Assembly: GCA_001509335.1 (NCBI GenBank)
Contig: LGGY01000160.1
Coordinates: forward strand, 1 to 9,897
Direction: 5' to 3'
Source of the DNA: Fidelibacterota bacterium 46_43
Lineage (GTDB): Bacteria > Fidelibacterota > Fidelibacteria > Fidelibacterales > Fidelibacteraceae
DNA length: 9,897 bases
In this document: positions 1 through 6,567 of the stretch, piece after piece
Numbering within the stretch: position 1 is the stretch's first letter
Layout: the number at the start of each line of letters is the position of its first letter
Program-made: the position numbers and the translations under genes
Notes under the pieces: model-generated
What the model was told of the DNA's origin: nothing
Seen by the model: the letters and a program-made list of their open reading frames with translations, nothing else
The model's database searches: none

Positions 1-72
1 TTACAACTCACAACTTGCATCTTGCAACTGATTTTTTGCTCTTGACCAACCACCTACCACGTACCACCCACA

Positions 73-112
73 ACGGCTCTTAGCATACCACTATGGTTCA
101 TACAAGAGCCGT
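73..112. repeat. Inverted repeat ACGGCTCTT / AAGAGCCGT
   Basis: The 9-base arms at 73-81 and 104-112 are perfect reverse complements with a 22-base spacer. The spacer itself holds a small ACCA-CTA-TGGT hairpin. No T-run follows, so it does not look like an intrinsic terminator. The 13-mer CAAGAGCCGTCCT that includes most of the right arm recurs at 216-228, which suggests a fragmented dispersed repeat. Confidence 0.55.
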
Positions 113-124
113 CCTCCGTTGACC

Positions 125-140
125 GTCCAAGATCTTGGAC
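125..140. repeat. Perfect 16-base palindrome
   Basis: GTCCAAGATCTTGGAC equals its own reverse complement. One mismatch further out, two more base pairs can form (122-123 with 142-143). It sits about 420 bases before the first gene and just after the 73-112 inverted repeat, so it is more likely part of repeat debris than an operator for the operon, although a protein-binding site cannot be excluded. Confidence 0.5.
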
Positions 141-295
141 AGTTACAGGTTGTCAGTTCCAAGTTGCAAGCTGAAGACCCGAAAGCAAAAGACATCACAG
201 TCCGTCATGCTGAAGCAAGAGCCGTCCTTCATCCCAGACCATGAATCTGTCCTGCGAAATCAACAATAGCAGAAGTTATGCATCCTCCAAAATGT

Positions 296-327
296 GGGGA
301 CAAACAGGTCTTCCATTGTCTGTCCCC
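296..327. repeat. REP-like hairpin GGGGACA / TGTCCCC
   Basis: The arms GGGGACA (296-302) and TGTCCCC (321-327) are perfect complements; after one mismatch three more pairs form (304-306 with 317-319). GGGGACA...TGTCCCC hairpins resemble repeats found next to REP-associated (Y1/RAYT) transposases in many genomes. No such transposase is in the window, and only one copy is visible here, so the REP assignment is inference. Confidence 0.4.
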
Positions 328-456
328 TCGAAAAATCGCAATCAGCATGACAACCTCAGTAGTACTGATTATCTTGAATTGGTCAATCGCTTCTGTTCGC
401 CAGACCCCAGATTTTATACTCGCACTCTCTCTCTTGATTTCGCTCTCAAAAGGTTT

Positions 457-484
457 TTTGTTTCAGTAGAGAATGTGGTATTCT
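457..484 (+). promoter_or_regulatory. Candidate promoter of the operon
   Basis: TGGTATTCT at 476-484 fits an extended -10 element (TGn followed by TATTCT). A weak -35-like TTTGTT lies at 457-462 with a 16-base spacer. The predicted transcription start, near 490, falls inside the first palindrome (489-506). This would give a 5' leader of about 70 bases before the first gene. The -35 match is poor, so the assignment depends mainly on the -10 and on the position of the palindromes. Confidence 0.4.
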
Positions 485-488
485 ATGG

Positions 489-506
489 ATGAAGCGATAG
501 CTTCAT
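489..506. promoter_or_regulatory. Palindrome 1, candidate operator (TGAAGC-N4-GCTTCA)
   Basis: ATGAAGC-GATA-GCTTCAT is a perfect 7+7 inverted repeat. It begins four bases after the candidate -10 hexamer, across the expected transcription start, which is a typical repressor position. The same core recurs at 531-546. A likely binder is the RpiR-type regulator encoded in the same operon, by analogy with autoregulated operons; the sequence does not prove this. Confidence 0.5.
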
Positions 507-530
507 ATTGTGCCGAGACTCACACGAGAG

Positions 531-546
531 TGAAGCAAATGCTTCA
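531..546. promoter_or_regulatory. Palindrome 2, candidate operator (TGAAGC-N4-GCTTCA)
   Basis: TGAAGC-AAAT-GCTTCA repeats the six-base half sites of the 489-506 palindrome with the same four-base spacer. The centres are 41 bases apart, close to four helical turns, so two dimers could sit on one DNA face. It ends three bases before the GGAG ribosome-binding site of the first gene (550-553), so a hairpin in the mRNA here could also affect translation. Confidence 0.5.
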
Positions 547-561
547 TTTGGAGATGCATTT

Positions 562-1389
562 ATGGATTTTCTTTTCAGTTCGAACATACTTATCGACTTT
601 TCTCTTAAGAAGGCTCTGAAGATTTTTGCGGACGAGAAGATCTCTGGTGTTGAGATATGGGTTGAGCATCTGTGGAGAGATAAGAACGACCTGTCAGAGA
701 TAAGGCAGTTGCTAGACGGTTTCAATCTTAAACGAACTCTACATTCCCCGAGTAGAGACGTTAATATCACCTCTTCTAATCCGGGAATACGTAAAGAGTC
801 GATGAGACAGACTTTCGAGGCGCTTGAGATCGCAACTCGACTTGGAGTCGAGGTTGTCACTGTTCATCCCGGACACATGTCTTCTTCAAAGGATAGACCA
901 GGAGACTACTTTGAAGTGCAGCTTGAGTCATTTCAGGAGATTGCCAAGATGGCAAGGAAGTCTGGTCTAAAAGTAGCTGTGGAAGTTATGGAGAAGAAAC
1001 CGATGGAAATTATCACAGAACCGGAAGACTTAAATTCGTTGCTTGAGTACGTGGATTTCGATTGCATGGGTACCACCTTTGATGTTGCTCACGCCGCTTC
1101 GTGCTTCAAGAATAAGGTCGATCAGGAGGTTCTGAATGGATTGATAGTTGATTACATGAGCAAGCTGCGGAAGATTTTCAACGTCCACGTGAGCAATGCC
1201 ACTTTGACAAAGGTTCATACTCCGTTGCTTAGAGGAGAGTTCGATTTCTTTCCTGTTCTCAGGGAACTAGCGAGTATTTACGATGGGACGTTAACAATCG
1301 AGGGATTCGCACCGGGAGACGGTATGCAAGTTCTGCGAGAGAACAGGACCGTTACTTCCGGGTGGAAGGAGATGCTCGAGAATGTTTGA
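562..1389 (+). CDS. Sugar phosphate isomerase/epimerase-like TIM-barrel protein
   Basis: The protein has 275 residues and belongs to the xylose-isomerase-like / AP-endonuclease-2 TIM-barrel superfamily, whose members are metal-dependent isomerases, epimerases and some nucleases. Visible strand-end motifs are HSPSRDVN (61-68), VVTVHPGH (98-105), VAVEVM (138-143), GTTFDVAHA (170-178), FNVHVSN (206-212), a PLLRGEFDF segment (221-229) and LTIEGF (244-249). Likely metal ligands are Glu141, Asp174, His177, His209 and Glu247, inferred from their positions. I chose ATG 562 because GGAG lies eight bases upstream; a TTG at 508 is in frame but lies inside the operator region. It is the first gene of the operon and overlaps the next by eight bases, implying translational coupling. 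The substrate is unknown; context suggests an intermediate made by the neighbouring iPGM-family enzyme or an imported compound. Confidence 0.85.
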   Translation: MDFLFSSNILIDFSLKKALKIFADEKISGVEIWVEHLWRDKNDLSEIRQLLDGFNLKRTLHSPSRDVNITSSNPGIRKESMRQTFEALEIATRLGVEVVTVHPGHMSSSKDRPGDYFEVQLESFQEIAKMARKSGLKVAVEVMEKKPMEIITEPEDLNSLLEYVDFDCMGTTFDVAHAASCFKNKVDQEVLNGLIVDYMSKLRKIFNVHVSNATLTKVHTPLLRGEFDFFPVLRELASIYDGTLTIEGFAPGDGMQVLRENRTVTSGWKEMLENV

Positions 1390-2935
1390 CAAAGAGTATC
1401 CGGTTCTTGAAGAGCTAATCCGTGATCAATACGAGGAAGAGGGAATAACCGACTATTGGATAGAGCCTCTGGTATCCTGCAGAGGAGGCAGGGCTATCGG
1501 CAGGATTTCCGACGGCGATACAGTTCTGTTTTGCTGTCGGAGAGGGGAGAGAGAAGTCCAGTTAACGGAAAGTTTAGTTGACTCAGAGTTTAAACGCTTT
1601 CATGTTGCCCGTTTCAACCACCTCCGTTTTCTCCCTCTTGTTGAATACCACGAGAAGTTTTCTCACATCAAGTCGATCATCGAACCTGTAAGGCCTTCCG
1701 TTACTCTAGGCAGAGTGCTAAGCAAGGCGGGTTTCAAACAGCTCTTGATAACCGAGACAGAGAAGGAGTCCCATGTTACGTTCTTTTTCAACGGACGAAG
1801 GAGCAGGCTCTTTCCGGGGCAGAAAGCGGAGATAATTCCCAGCTGGAGGAATTTCGAAAGGCATCCTGAAATGAGAAGCTCAGAGATTGGCTCTTCGCTT
1901 GTAAAGGCAATGGATAACTACGACTTCATTATCGTGAATTTCCCTGCAGGTGATGTGATTGGCCACCTGAATGAAATGGAGCTGAAGATCAAAGCGGCCG
2001 CCGAAATTGATGCCGCTCTTGGGAAGGTCTACAAGCAGGCAATTGCGTTGGGTAGAACCCTAATTATCACAGCCGATCATGGATTGATGGAGAGGGGAAG
2101 GAACGAGGACGGTTCTCCATCGGTGTCGCACACGACTGCCCCAGTGCCGTTCGTAGTTGTCAATCGTAAATTAGGAAAACACAGTGTCATTGCAGATAGT
2201 GGTTCACTCGCTGATATTGCTCCCACTATTCTTTCCCTTATGGGAATCGATAAACCGCCTGAGATGACAGGATCGTGCCTGATCAAGGATATCCCTGTTT
2301 CCAGTGGCGTTGTGCTTGTGATCCTTGATGGCTGGGGAGAAGGAAATAGAGATCCGAGGATCAATCCTCTGGAAGCTGCCGAGACTCCGAGTCTGGATTT
2401 CCTGAAGGAGAACTATCCATTTACCAGACTCAGGGCCAGTGAACAAGCAGTAGGTCTTCCCTCTGGCAGAAGCGGCAACTCGGAGACCGGTCACCTCACT
2501 ATGGGAGCCGGCAGAGTGATCGAGCAGGATGAGTTACGGCTTGTTAGGGAGATGGAAAGAGGGCTAGAAAATAACAAGACACTTAAGGATGCAATAGCTA
2601 ACACAGAAAGCGGGGCATCGGTTCACGCGATAGGAGTTCTTTCGGAGTCCAGCTCTCACGGCAACATCAAAGAGTTGCTTGAAATATGCAAAGCGGCCCG
2701 TCTGAATGGAGCTGATAGGATTTTGGTACATCTCATTCTCGACGGCAGAAGCGCTCCACCCAGAAGTGCAATAGATCTTCTGAAAAAATACAGGAAACAA
2801 CTTGAACAGTATGAAGTTGTCAGTGCAGTGGGGAGAGGCTTTGCACTTGACAGGAGCAAAGATTACGTTGGGAAAACAAAAAGGGTCTATGATTGTCTCG
2901 TGAATGGCACAGGGAAGTGTTTCTCAAGTCTTTGA
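1382..2935 (+). CDS. Circularly permuted iPGM-family phosphoglycerate mutase (alkaline phosphatase superfamily)
   Basis: The 517-residue protein contains every block of cofactor-independent phosphoglycerate mutase (GpmI, usually about 510 residues; 3-phosphoglycerate to 2-phosphoglycerate), but in swapped order. Residues 1-301 match the usual C-terminal part: GDTVLF with Arg54/Arg57, ETEK (125-128), GDVIGH with Asp191/His195, ADHG (Asp232/His233) and SHTT (His250). Residues 310-517 match the usual N-terminal part: LDGWG (Asp316), GNSETGH (Ser367), His426, LDGR (Arg456), and GRGFALDR (Arg485/Arg491). About eight residues (302-309) link the old C and N termini. The new ends fall inside the phosphotransferase domain, between equivalents of 'GEGPKYTSP' and the following helix. 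All metal ligands and the phosphoserine are kept. Ser457 replaces the usual Asp of LDGRD and Asn428 the second His of GGVHSH. AAGGAG precedes ATG 1382. Family membership is clear; phosphoglycerate as substrate is not assured. Confidence 0.9.
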   Translation: MFDKEYPVLEELIRDQYEEEGITDYWIEPLVSCRGGRAIGRISDGDTVLFCCRRGEREVQLTESLVDSEFKRFHVARFNHLRFLPLVEYHEKFSHIKSIIEPVRPSVTLGRVLSKAGFKQLLITETEKESHVTFFFNGRRSRLFPGQKAEIIPSWRNFERHPEMRSSEIGSSLVKAMDNYDFIIVNFPAGDVIGHLNEMELKIKAAAEIDAALGKVYKQAIALGRTLIITADHGLMERGRNEDGSPSVSHTTAPVPFVVVNRKLGKHSVIADSGSLADIAPTILSLMGIDKPPEMTGSCLIKDIPVSSGVVLVILDGWGEGNRDPRINPLEAAETPSLDFLKENYPFTRLRASEQAVGLPSGRSGNSETGHLTMGAGRVIEQDELRLVREMERGLENNKTLKDAIANTESGASVHAIGVLSESSSHGNIKELLEICKAARLNGADRILVHLILDGRSAPPRSAIDLLKKYRKQLEQYEVVSAVGRGFALDRSKDYVGKTKRVYDCLVNGTGKCFSSL

Positions 2936-2949
2936 AGTATGGAGGATCT

Positions 2950-3810
2950 ATGAACAAGAGCATGAAAATCCTTGATAGAGTTCGTGAGGTCTACCCCTCT
3001 CTTTCAAAATCTCAGAGGCTGATCGCAGACAGCATTCTGGAGAACTGGGAGAACACTGCCTTTGTCTCTCCTAGGGAACTCGGAGAGAGACTAGGGGTAA
3101 GTGAGACCACCGTAATAAGGTTTGCCAAAACTCTTGGATACTCAGGCTTCAGCGAGCTTAGAGAGCATAGTCAGAATTTGATCAAGGAGAAACTCACTCC
3201 CGCCGAAAAGATGTCGGCTACCGTTCAAAAGATCAAGTCCGGAGAGACAACTTTTGATAGACTTCTCACAACAGAAGTCGAGAATTTGAAAGATGGCATC
3301 TCTAAGGTATCGGCCGACGAGTTCTATAAGGCGGTGGATTTGATAGAGAACGCACAGAGAGTTTTCATTGCAGGTCAGGGAGTTTCGGAAGCCCTCTGCA
3401 AATTTCTGGAATTCAGGTTCAGAAGGATGCAGATCGATACTAGGCCAGTTACCGTCGGCGGGAAGGCGTTCTACGAGACTCTGCTGCTAATGAAAGACGA
3501 GGATGTTCTTTTTGGAATTGGTTTCTTTCGTTGCTCGCAAGATATACTGAGATCTTTCGACTATGCAAGAAAGAATTGCATACCTACTATAGCTTTGACT
3601 CACAGCAGCGTCTCTGAACTTGCACTCAAATCGGAAGTTACGTTAGTTGCTAACAGAGGTCCCGTCTCGCTGCTCAACTCACTGGTCGTACCTATGGCGA
3701 TATTGAATGCTCTTGTTCTGTATATTGCCGAGAGAGATGAGGAGAAACTCAAGGCTCTGAAGAAACTCGATGAGATACCCGATATCTTTGGATTCAACGG
3801 GAAACATTAG
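2950..3810 (+). CDS. RpiR/MurR-family transcriptional regulator (HTH + SIS)
   Basis: The protein has 286 residues, a normal length for the family. An N-terminal HTH_6 domain occupies about 1-75, with the recognition region LGERLGVSETTVIRFAKTLG (44-63). A SIS phosphosugar-binding domain spans about 120-265, starting at VFIAGQGVSEAL (138-149). The usual Ser-rich SIS loop (SxSGxT) is replaced by GIGFFRCSQD (189-198), so ligand contacts may differ from sugar-phosphate-binding homologues. ATG 2950 is chosen because GGAGG lies at 2941-2945; an earlier in-frame ATG at 2893 lies within the preceding gene. It is 14 bases after the iPGM-family gene and 29 before the binding-protein gene. It probably controls this operon through the TGAAGC-N4-GCTTCA palindromes upstream of the first gene; that link is inference. 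Confidence 0.92.
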   Translation: MNKSMKILDRVREVYPSLSKSQRLIADSILENWENTAFVSPRELGERLGVSETTVIRFAKTLGYSGFSELREHSQNLIKEKLTPAEKMSATVQKIKSGETTFDRLLTTEVENLKDGISKVSADEFYKAVDLIENAQRVFIAGQGVSEALCKFLEFRFRRMQIDTRPVTVGGKAFYETLLLMKDEDVLFGIGFFRCSQDILRSFDYARKNCIPTIALTHSSVSELALKSEVTLVANRGPVSLLNSLVVPMAILNALVLYIAERDEEKLKALKKLDEIPDIFGFNGKH

Positions 3811-3839
3811 TCTCCAAATCCAATTTGAGGAGGTAGTCT

Positions 3840-4820
3840 ATGAGAAAACTTGCTATCACTTTCGTGCTATTGATCTGTGTAGCAATGCTCTTCGGAGTAG
3901 AGAAGATTATGCTCTACACTTCGGTTCCGACAGAGATTATGACGGCTATTAGCGATGCTTTCATGGCGGAGAACCCGACTATTGAGGTCGAGGTCTTCAG
4001 GTCCGGGACGGGCACCATCCAGACAAAAATCGCAGCAGAAGTTGAGGGTGGTAATCTGCAGGCAGATGTCATCTGGGTGGCAGAGTTCTCCTACTATGAG
4101 ACTCTCAAGAAGCAGGGACTCCTGGCGCAAATATTTCCAGAAGAAGCAAATGCACTTCCGGATAACTTCAAGGATCCCGAGAACTATTACTACGCCGGAA
4201 GGCTCATAAACATGGTCATCGCCTACAACACTAATGAACTCACACCGGAAACTGCTCCGCAATCCTGGACAGACTTGACCGATTCGAAGTGGTACGATAA
4301 CTTCGTGATTCCCAATCCCGAGTATTCTGGGGCTGCTGTTGCCGCAGTAGGGGCGTTGGCAATCAACTATGGCTGGGAATACTTTGAAGATTTGAGAAAA
4401 AATGAGACGGTAGTCGTCAGGGGAAACAGTGATGTTGCACAGAAAGTCGCTGCGGGCGAGTTCCCGATCGGTATGACACTCGATTACATTGCTAGAGGGC
4501 TCAGAGAAAACGGCAGCCCGATAGACATTGTTTATCCAAAGGACGGAACGGTTGCAATTCCAAGCCCTGTTGCCGTGATGAAAAACACTGACAATATGGA
4601 AGCTGCAATGATTTTCATCAATTACATTCTTTCCGAAAAGGGCCAGAAAGCTCTGGTAGAGCTGGGATCTCTGGTGCCTATCAGAAACGATGTCAATCCT
4701 CCGCCAAACACGCCACCTGCAGGAGAGATTCTCGATCAGGCCATGAAAATCGATTGGAAGGCAATTGAAGAGCTCACCACAGAGATAAACACGAAGTTTG
4801 CAGACATAATGTTGTTCTAG
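3840..4820 (+). CDS. ABC transporter substrate-binding protein, Fe3+/organophosphate type
   Basis: This is a 326-residue periplasmic binding protein. A signal peptide is evident: Met-Arg-Lys, then a hydrophobic run to about residue 19, with probable cleavage near LFG-VE. The Cys at 13 lacks a proper lipobox. The mature part begins with IMLYTSVPTEIM (23-34), then SGTGTIQTKI (55-64) and ADVIWV (75-80), as in the FbpA/AfuA/phosphonate-binding cluster of binding proteins. The tandem tyrosines that hold iron in FbpA are not seen: the corresponding stretch reads GMTLDYIARG (211-220). This argues against ferric iron and for an anionic organic ligand, but does not identify it. GAGGAGG (3827-3833) six bases before ATG 3840 is a very strong ribosome-binding site, fitting a protein needed in excess over the membrane subunits. 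Confidence 0.9.
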   Translation: MRKLAITFVLLICVAMLFGVEKIMLYTSVPTEIMTAISDAFMAENPTIEVEVFRSGTGTIQTKIAAEVEGGNLQADVIWVAEFSYYETLKKQGLLAQIFPEEANALPDNFKDPENYYYAGRLINMVIAYNTNELTPETAPQSWTDLTDSKWYDNFVIPNPEYSGAAVAAVGALAINYGWEYFEDLRKNETVVVRGNSDVAQKVAAGEFPIGMTLDYIARGLRENGSPIDIVYPKDGTVAIPSPVAVMKNTDNMEAAMIFINYILSEKGQKALVELGSLVPIRNDVNPPPNTPPAGEILDQAMKIDWKAIEELTTEINTKFADIMLF

Positions 4821-4827
4821 AAAGGCG

Positions 4828-4863
4828 AGGCCCGGCCGGTGTGGCGACCGGGCCTTTCATTTT
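4828..4863 (+). terminator. Intrinsic terminator-like hairpin between binding-protein and permease genes
   Basis: AGGCCCGG (4828-4835) and CCGGGCCT (4848-4855) form a perfect 8-pair GC-rich stem with a 12-base loop, followed by the broken T tract TTTCATTTT (4855-4863). It starts eight bases after the binding-protein stop codon and ends 18 bases before the permease start. The weak T tract suggests partial termination, or a stable 3' end for the upstream message, so that more binding protein than permease is made. Confidence 0.75.
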
Positions 4864-4881
4864 GCCCTGGAGAGTGATCTC

Positions 4882-6555
4882 ATGTATCATAAGAGGTTTA
4901 GAGCCGATCCGCTGATACTTGGAAGTACTTTCGTGATAATTGGAGTTCTCATAGTCTTTCCTTTCACGCTGTTGTTCATAAACAGTTTGAAGGCCGACGG
5001 GGTCTTCACTTTTCAGAATTATGTTACCGTTTTTCAGGCCAATAGGAACTACACGGCTCTCTTCAACAGTTTGAAGCTGGGTTTTTTCACATCTCTGTTC
5101 TCGGTTCTGCTGGGAGCTCCTTTGGCATGGCTCGTGACGAGGACTAATCTCCCCTTCGCGAAGCTATTTAAGACCTTGTTCATTCTTCCATATATGATTC
5201 CTCCATTTGTTGGAGCGATCGCCTGGTCTCAGCTTCTCAACAGGAGAAATGGATACATCAATTCCTGGGCAGCATCGCTTTTTGGACTTGAAGGCCATGT
5301 CTTTGACGTTAACACCATGCCCGGTCTCATATGGGTTATGACTCTCTATCTCTATCCGTTCGTCTTCATAACTGTAGCCGGAGCTCTCGAAAGGATGGAT
5401 CCCACTCTGGAAGAGGCCGCTCGGACTTGTGGCGCGAAGACGATGAGGATTATGAGAGACATTACACTGCCGCTTGTCGCTCCAAGCATTGCGGGAGGCG
5501 CGCTTCTTGTTTTTGCTTCGACAATCGCTAACTTCGGGATTCCCGCGCTGATAGGTATGCAGGGTAGAGTGTATGTCCTCACGACCATGATCTACTCATA
5601 TATGCGTCGGGGATTAACGGGAATCGCAATGGCTTCTGCACTCTCAATTTTGCTGATGTCTATCTCAGTCGGAGCCTTGTTGTTGAACAACCTTTATCTG
5701 AAGAAGAAGCAGTACACGCTGATTTCGGGAAAGAGCATGAGGCCAACGAAGCTTGACTTGCGTCGCTGGAAGATACCTATCCTGATACTTGCTTTTCTCG
5801 TTGTCTTCGTGACAGTTATCATGCCCTTCGTTTCTATCAGTCTCACATCCTTTCTCGACGCGTGGGGGGCCAAGATTACCTGGGATAACCTCACACTTAA
5901 GAACTACCGATATATTCTCTTTGAATATGCCTTGACGAAGGACGCCTTCAAGAACAGCTTCTTGCTTGCGATCTCTGCAGCCACTGTCTGCATGGTTTTA
6001 GGATCACTGATTGCTTATATCAGTGTGAAGACGAAGATTCGAGGAAGGAAGGCTCTCGAGGCCGTCTCGCAACTCCCCTACGCAGTGCCGGGAACGGTTG
6101 TTGCGATAGCTATGATTCTCGCCTGGTCGGGCAAGTATGGAATAAACCTCTACAATACATTCTGGATAATATTGCTGGCATATATTGCCCGTTATGTGGC
6201 CTTTGCGGTGAGGACTACTTCCGCTTCTCTGGAGCAGATTCATCCCTCGCTTGAAGAGGCCGCCAGGATCTCCGGAGGCAGCTGGCTGACTTCTCTTAAG
6301 GATATCGTCGTACCTTTGATAAGGCCGGGTCTCGTCGCCGGCTGGTTTCTAATCTTTATGCCTACCTTGAGGGAGTTGACCATGTCGATACTCCTGTGGG
6401 GGCCCAAGACAGTAACGATAGGCGTTGCAATCTTCGAGATGCAGGAAGCGGGTTATGTTCAAATTTCCTCTGCATTTGCCACTATTCTGCTTGTTATAGT
6501 AATTGTAGGCAACCTCTTTGTCAAGTGGTTGACAAAGGGCAAGGCCGGGATCTAG
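4882..6555 (+). CDS. Iron(III)/organophosphate-type ABC transporter permease, two fused domains
   Basis: The 557-residue integral membrane protein carries two binding-protein-dependent transport permease domains in one chain, as in FbpB, AfuB and related transporters. The N-terminal half (about 1-275) has an EAA loop starting EEAARTCGA (177-185). The C-terminal half (about 295-557) has a second EAA loop starting EEAARISGG (458-466). Each half has the characteristic LPYxxP segment (102-107 and 398-403). Hydrophobic segments suggest about six transmembrane helices per half. The two halves form the pore alone, so one permease plus an ATPase dimer is expected. GGAG (4869-4872) precedes ATG 4882. 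The gene follows the terminator-like hairpin and ends 12 bases before the ATPase gene. Confidence 0.93.
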   Translation: MYHKRFRADPLILGSTFVIIGVLIVFPFTLLFINSLKADGVFTFQNYVTVFQANRNYTALFNSLKLGFFTSLFSVLLGAPLAWLVTRTNLPFAKLFKTLFILPYMIPPFVGAIAWSQLLNRRNGYINSWAASLFGLEGHVFDVNTMPGLIWVMTLYLYPFVFITVAGALERMDPTLEEAARTCGAKTMRIMRDITLPLVAPSIAGGALLVFASTIANFGIPALIGMQGRVYVLTTMIYSYMRRGLTGIAMASALSILLMSISVGALLLNNLYLKKKQYTLISGKSMRPTKLDLRRWKIPILILAFLVVFVTVIMPFVSISLTSFLDAWGAKITWDNLTLKNYRYILFEYALTKDAFKNSFLLAISAATVCMVLGSLIAYISVKTKIRGRKALEAVSQLPYAVPGTVVAIAMILAWSGKYGINLYNTFWIILLAYIARYVAFAVRTTSASLEQIHPSLEEAARISGGSWLTSLKDIVVPLIRPGLVAGWFLIFMPTLRELTMSILLWGPKTVTIGVAIFEMQEAGYVQISSAFATILLVIVIVGNLFVKWLTKGKAGI

Positions 6556-6567
6556 GGAGTGATGTGA

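Larger units (their letters stand above)
1..456. other. Non-coding region with inverted-repeat debris
   Basis: I see no convincing gene here. The open frame at 241-492 has no good ribosome-binding site and its translation is low-complexity and unlike any family I know. The first 70 bases are rich in C and A with reiterated CAAC/ACCAACC/TACCAC words, as in decayed intergenic repeats. An outer inverted pair, CTTGCAACT at 21-29 and AGTTGCAAG at 162-170, encloses the smaller palindromes listed separately. The region probably separates the operon from an upstream gene outside the window. Confidence 0.6.

Noticed and set aside
241..492. Open frame of 83 codons in the left intergenic region
   Set aside because: No good ribosome-binding site, no family resemblance, and it runs over the REP-like hairpin and candidate promoter.
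508..561. Upstream TTG start extending the TIM-barrel protein by 18 residues
   Set aside because: The extension lies within the palindrome region and has no matching ribosome-binding site; ATG 562 has GGAG at the right distance.
2893..2949. Earlier ATG that would extend the RpiR-type regulator by 19 residues
   Set aside because: It lies inside the preceding gene, and the strong GGAGG at 2941-2945 points to ATG 2950, which also gives the usual family N-terminus.
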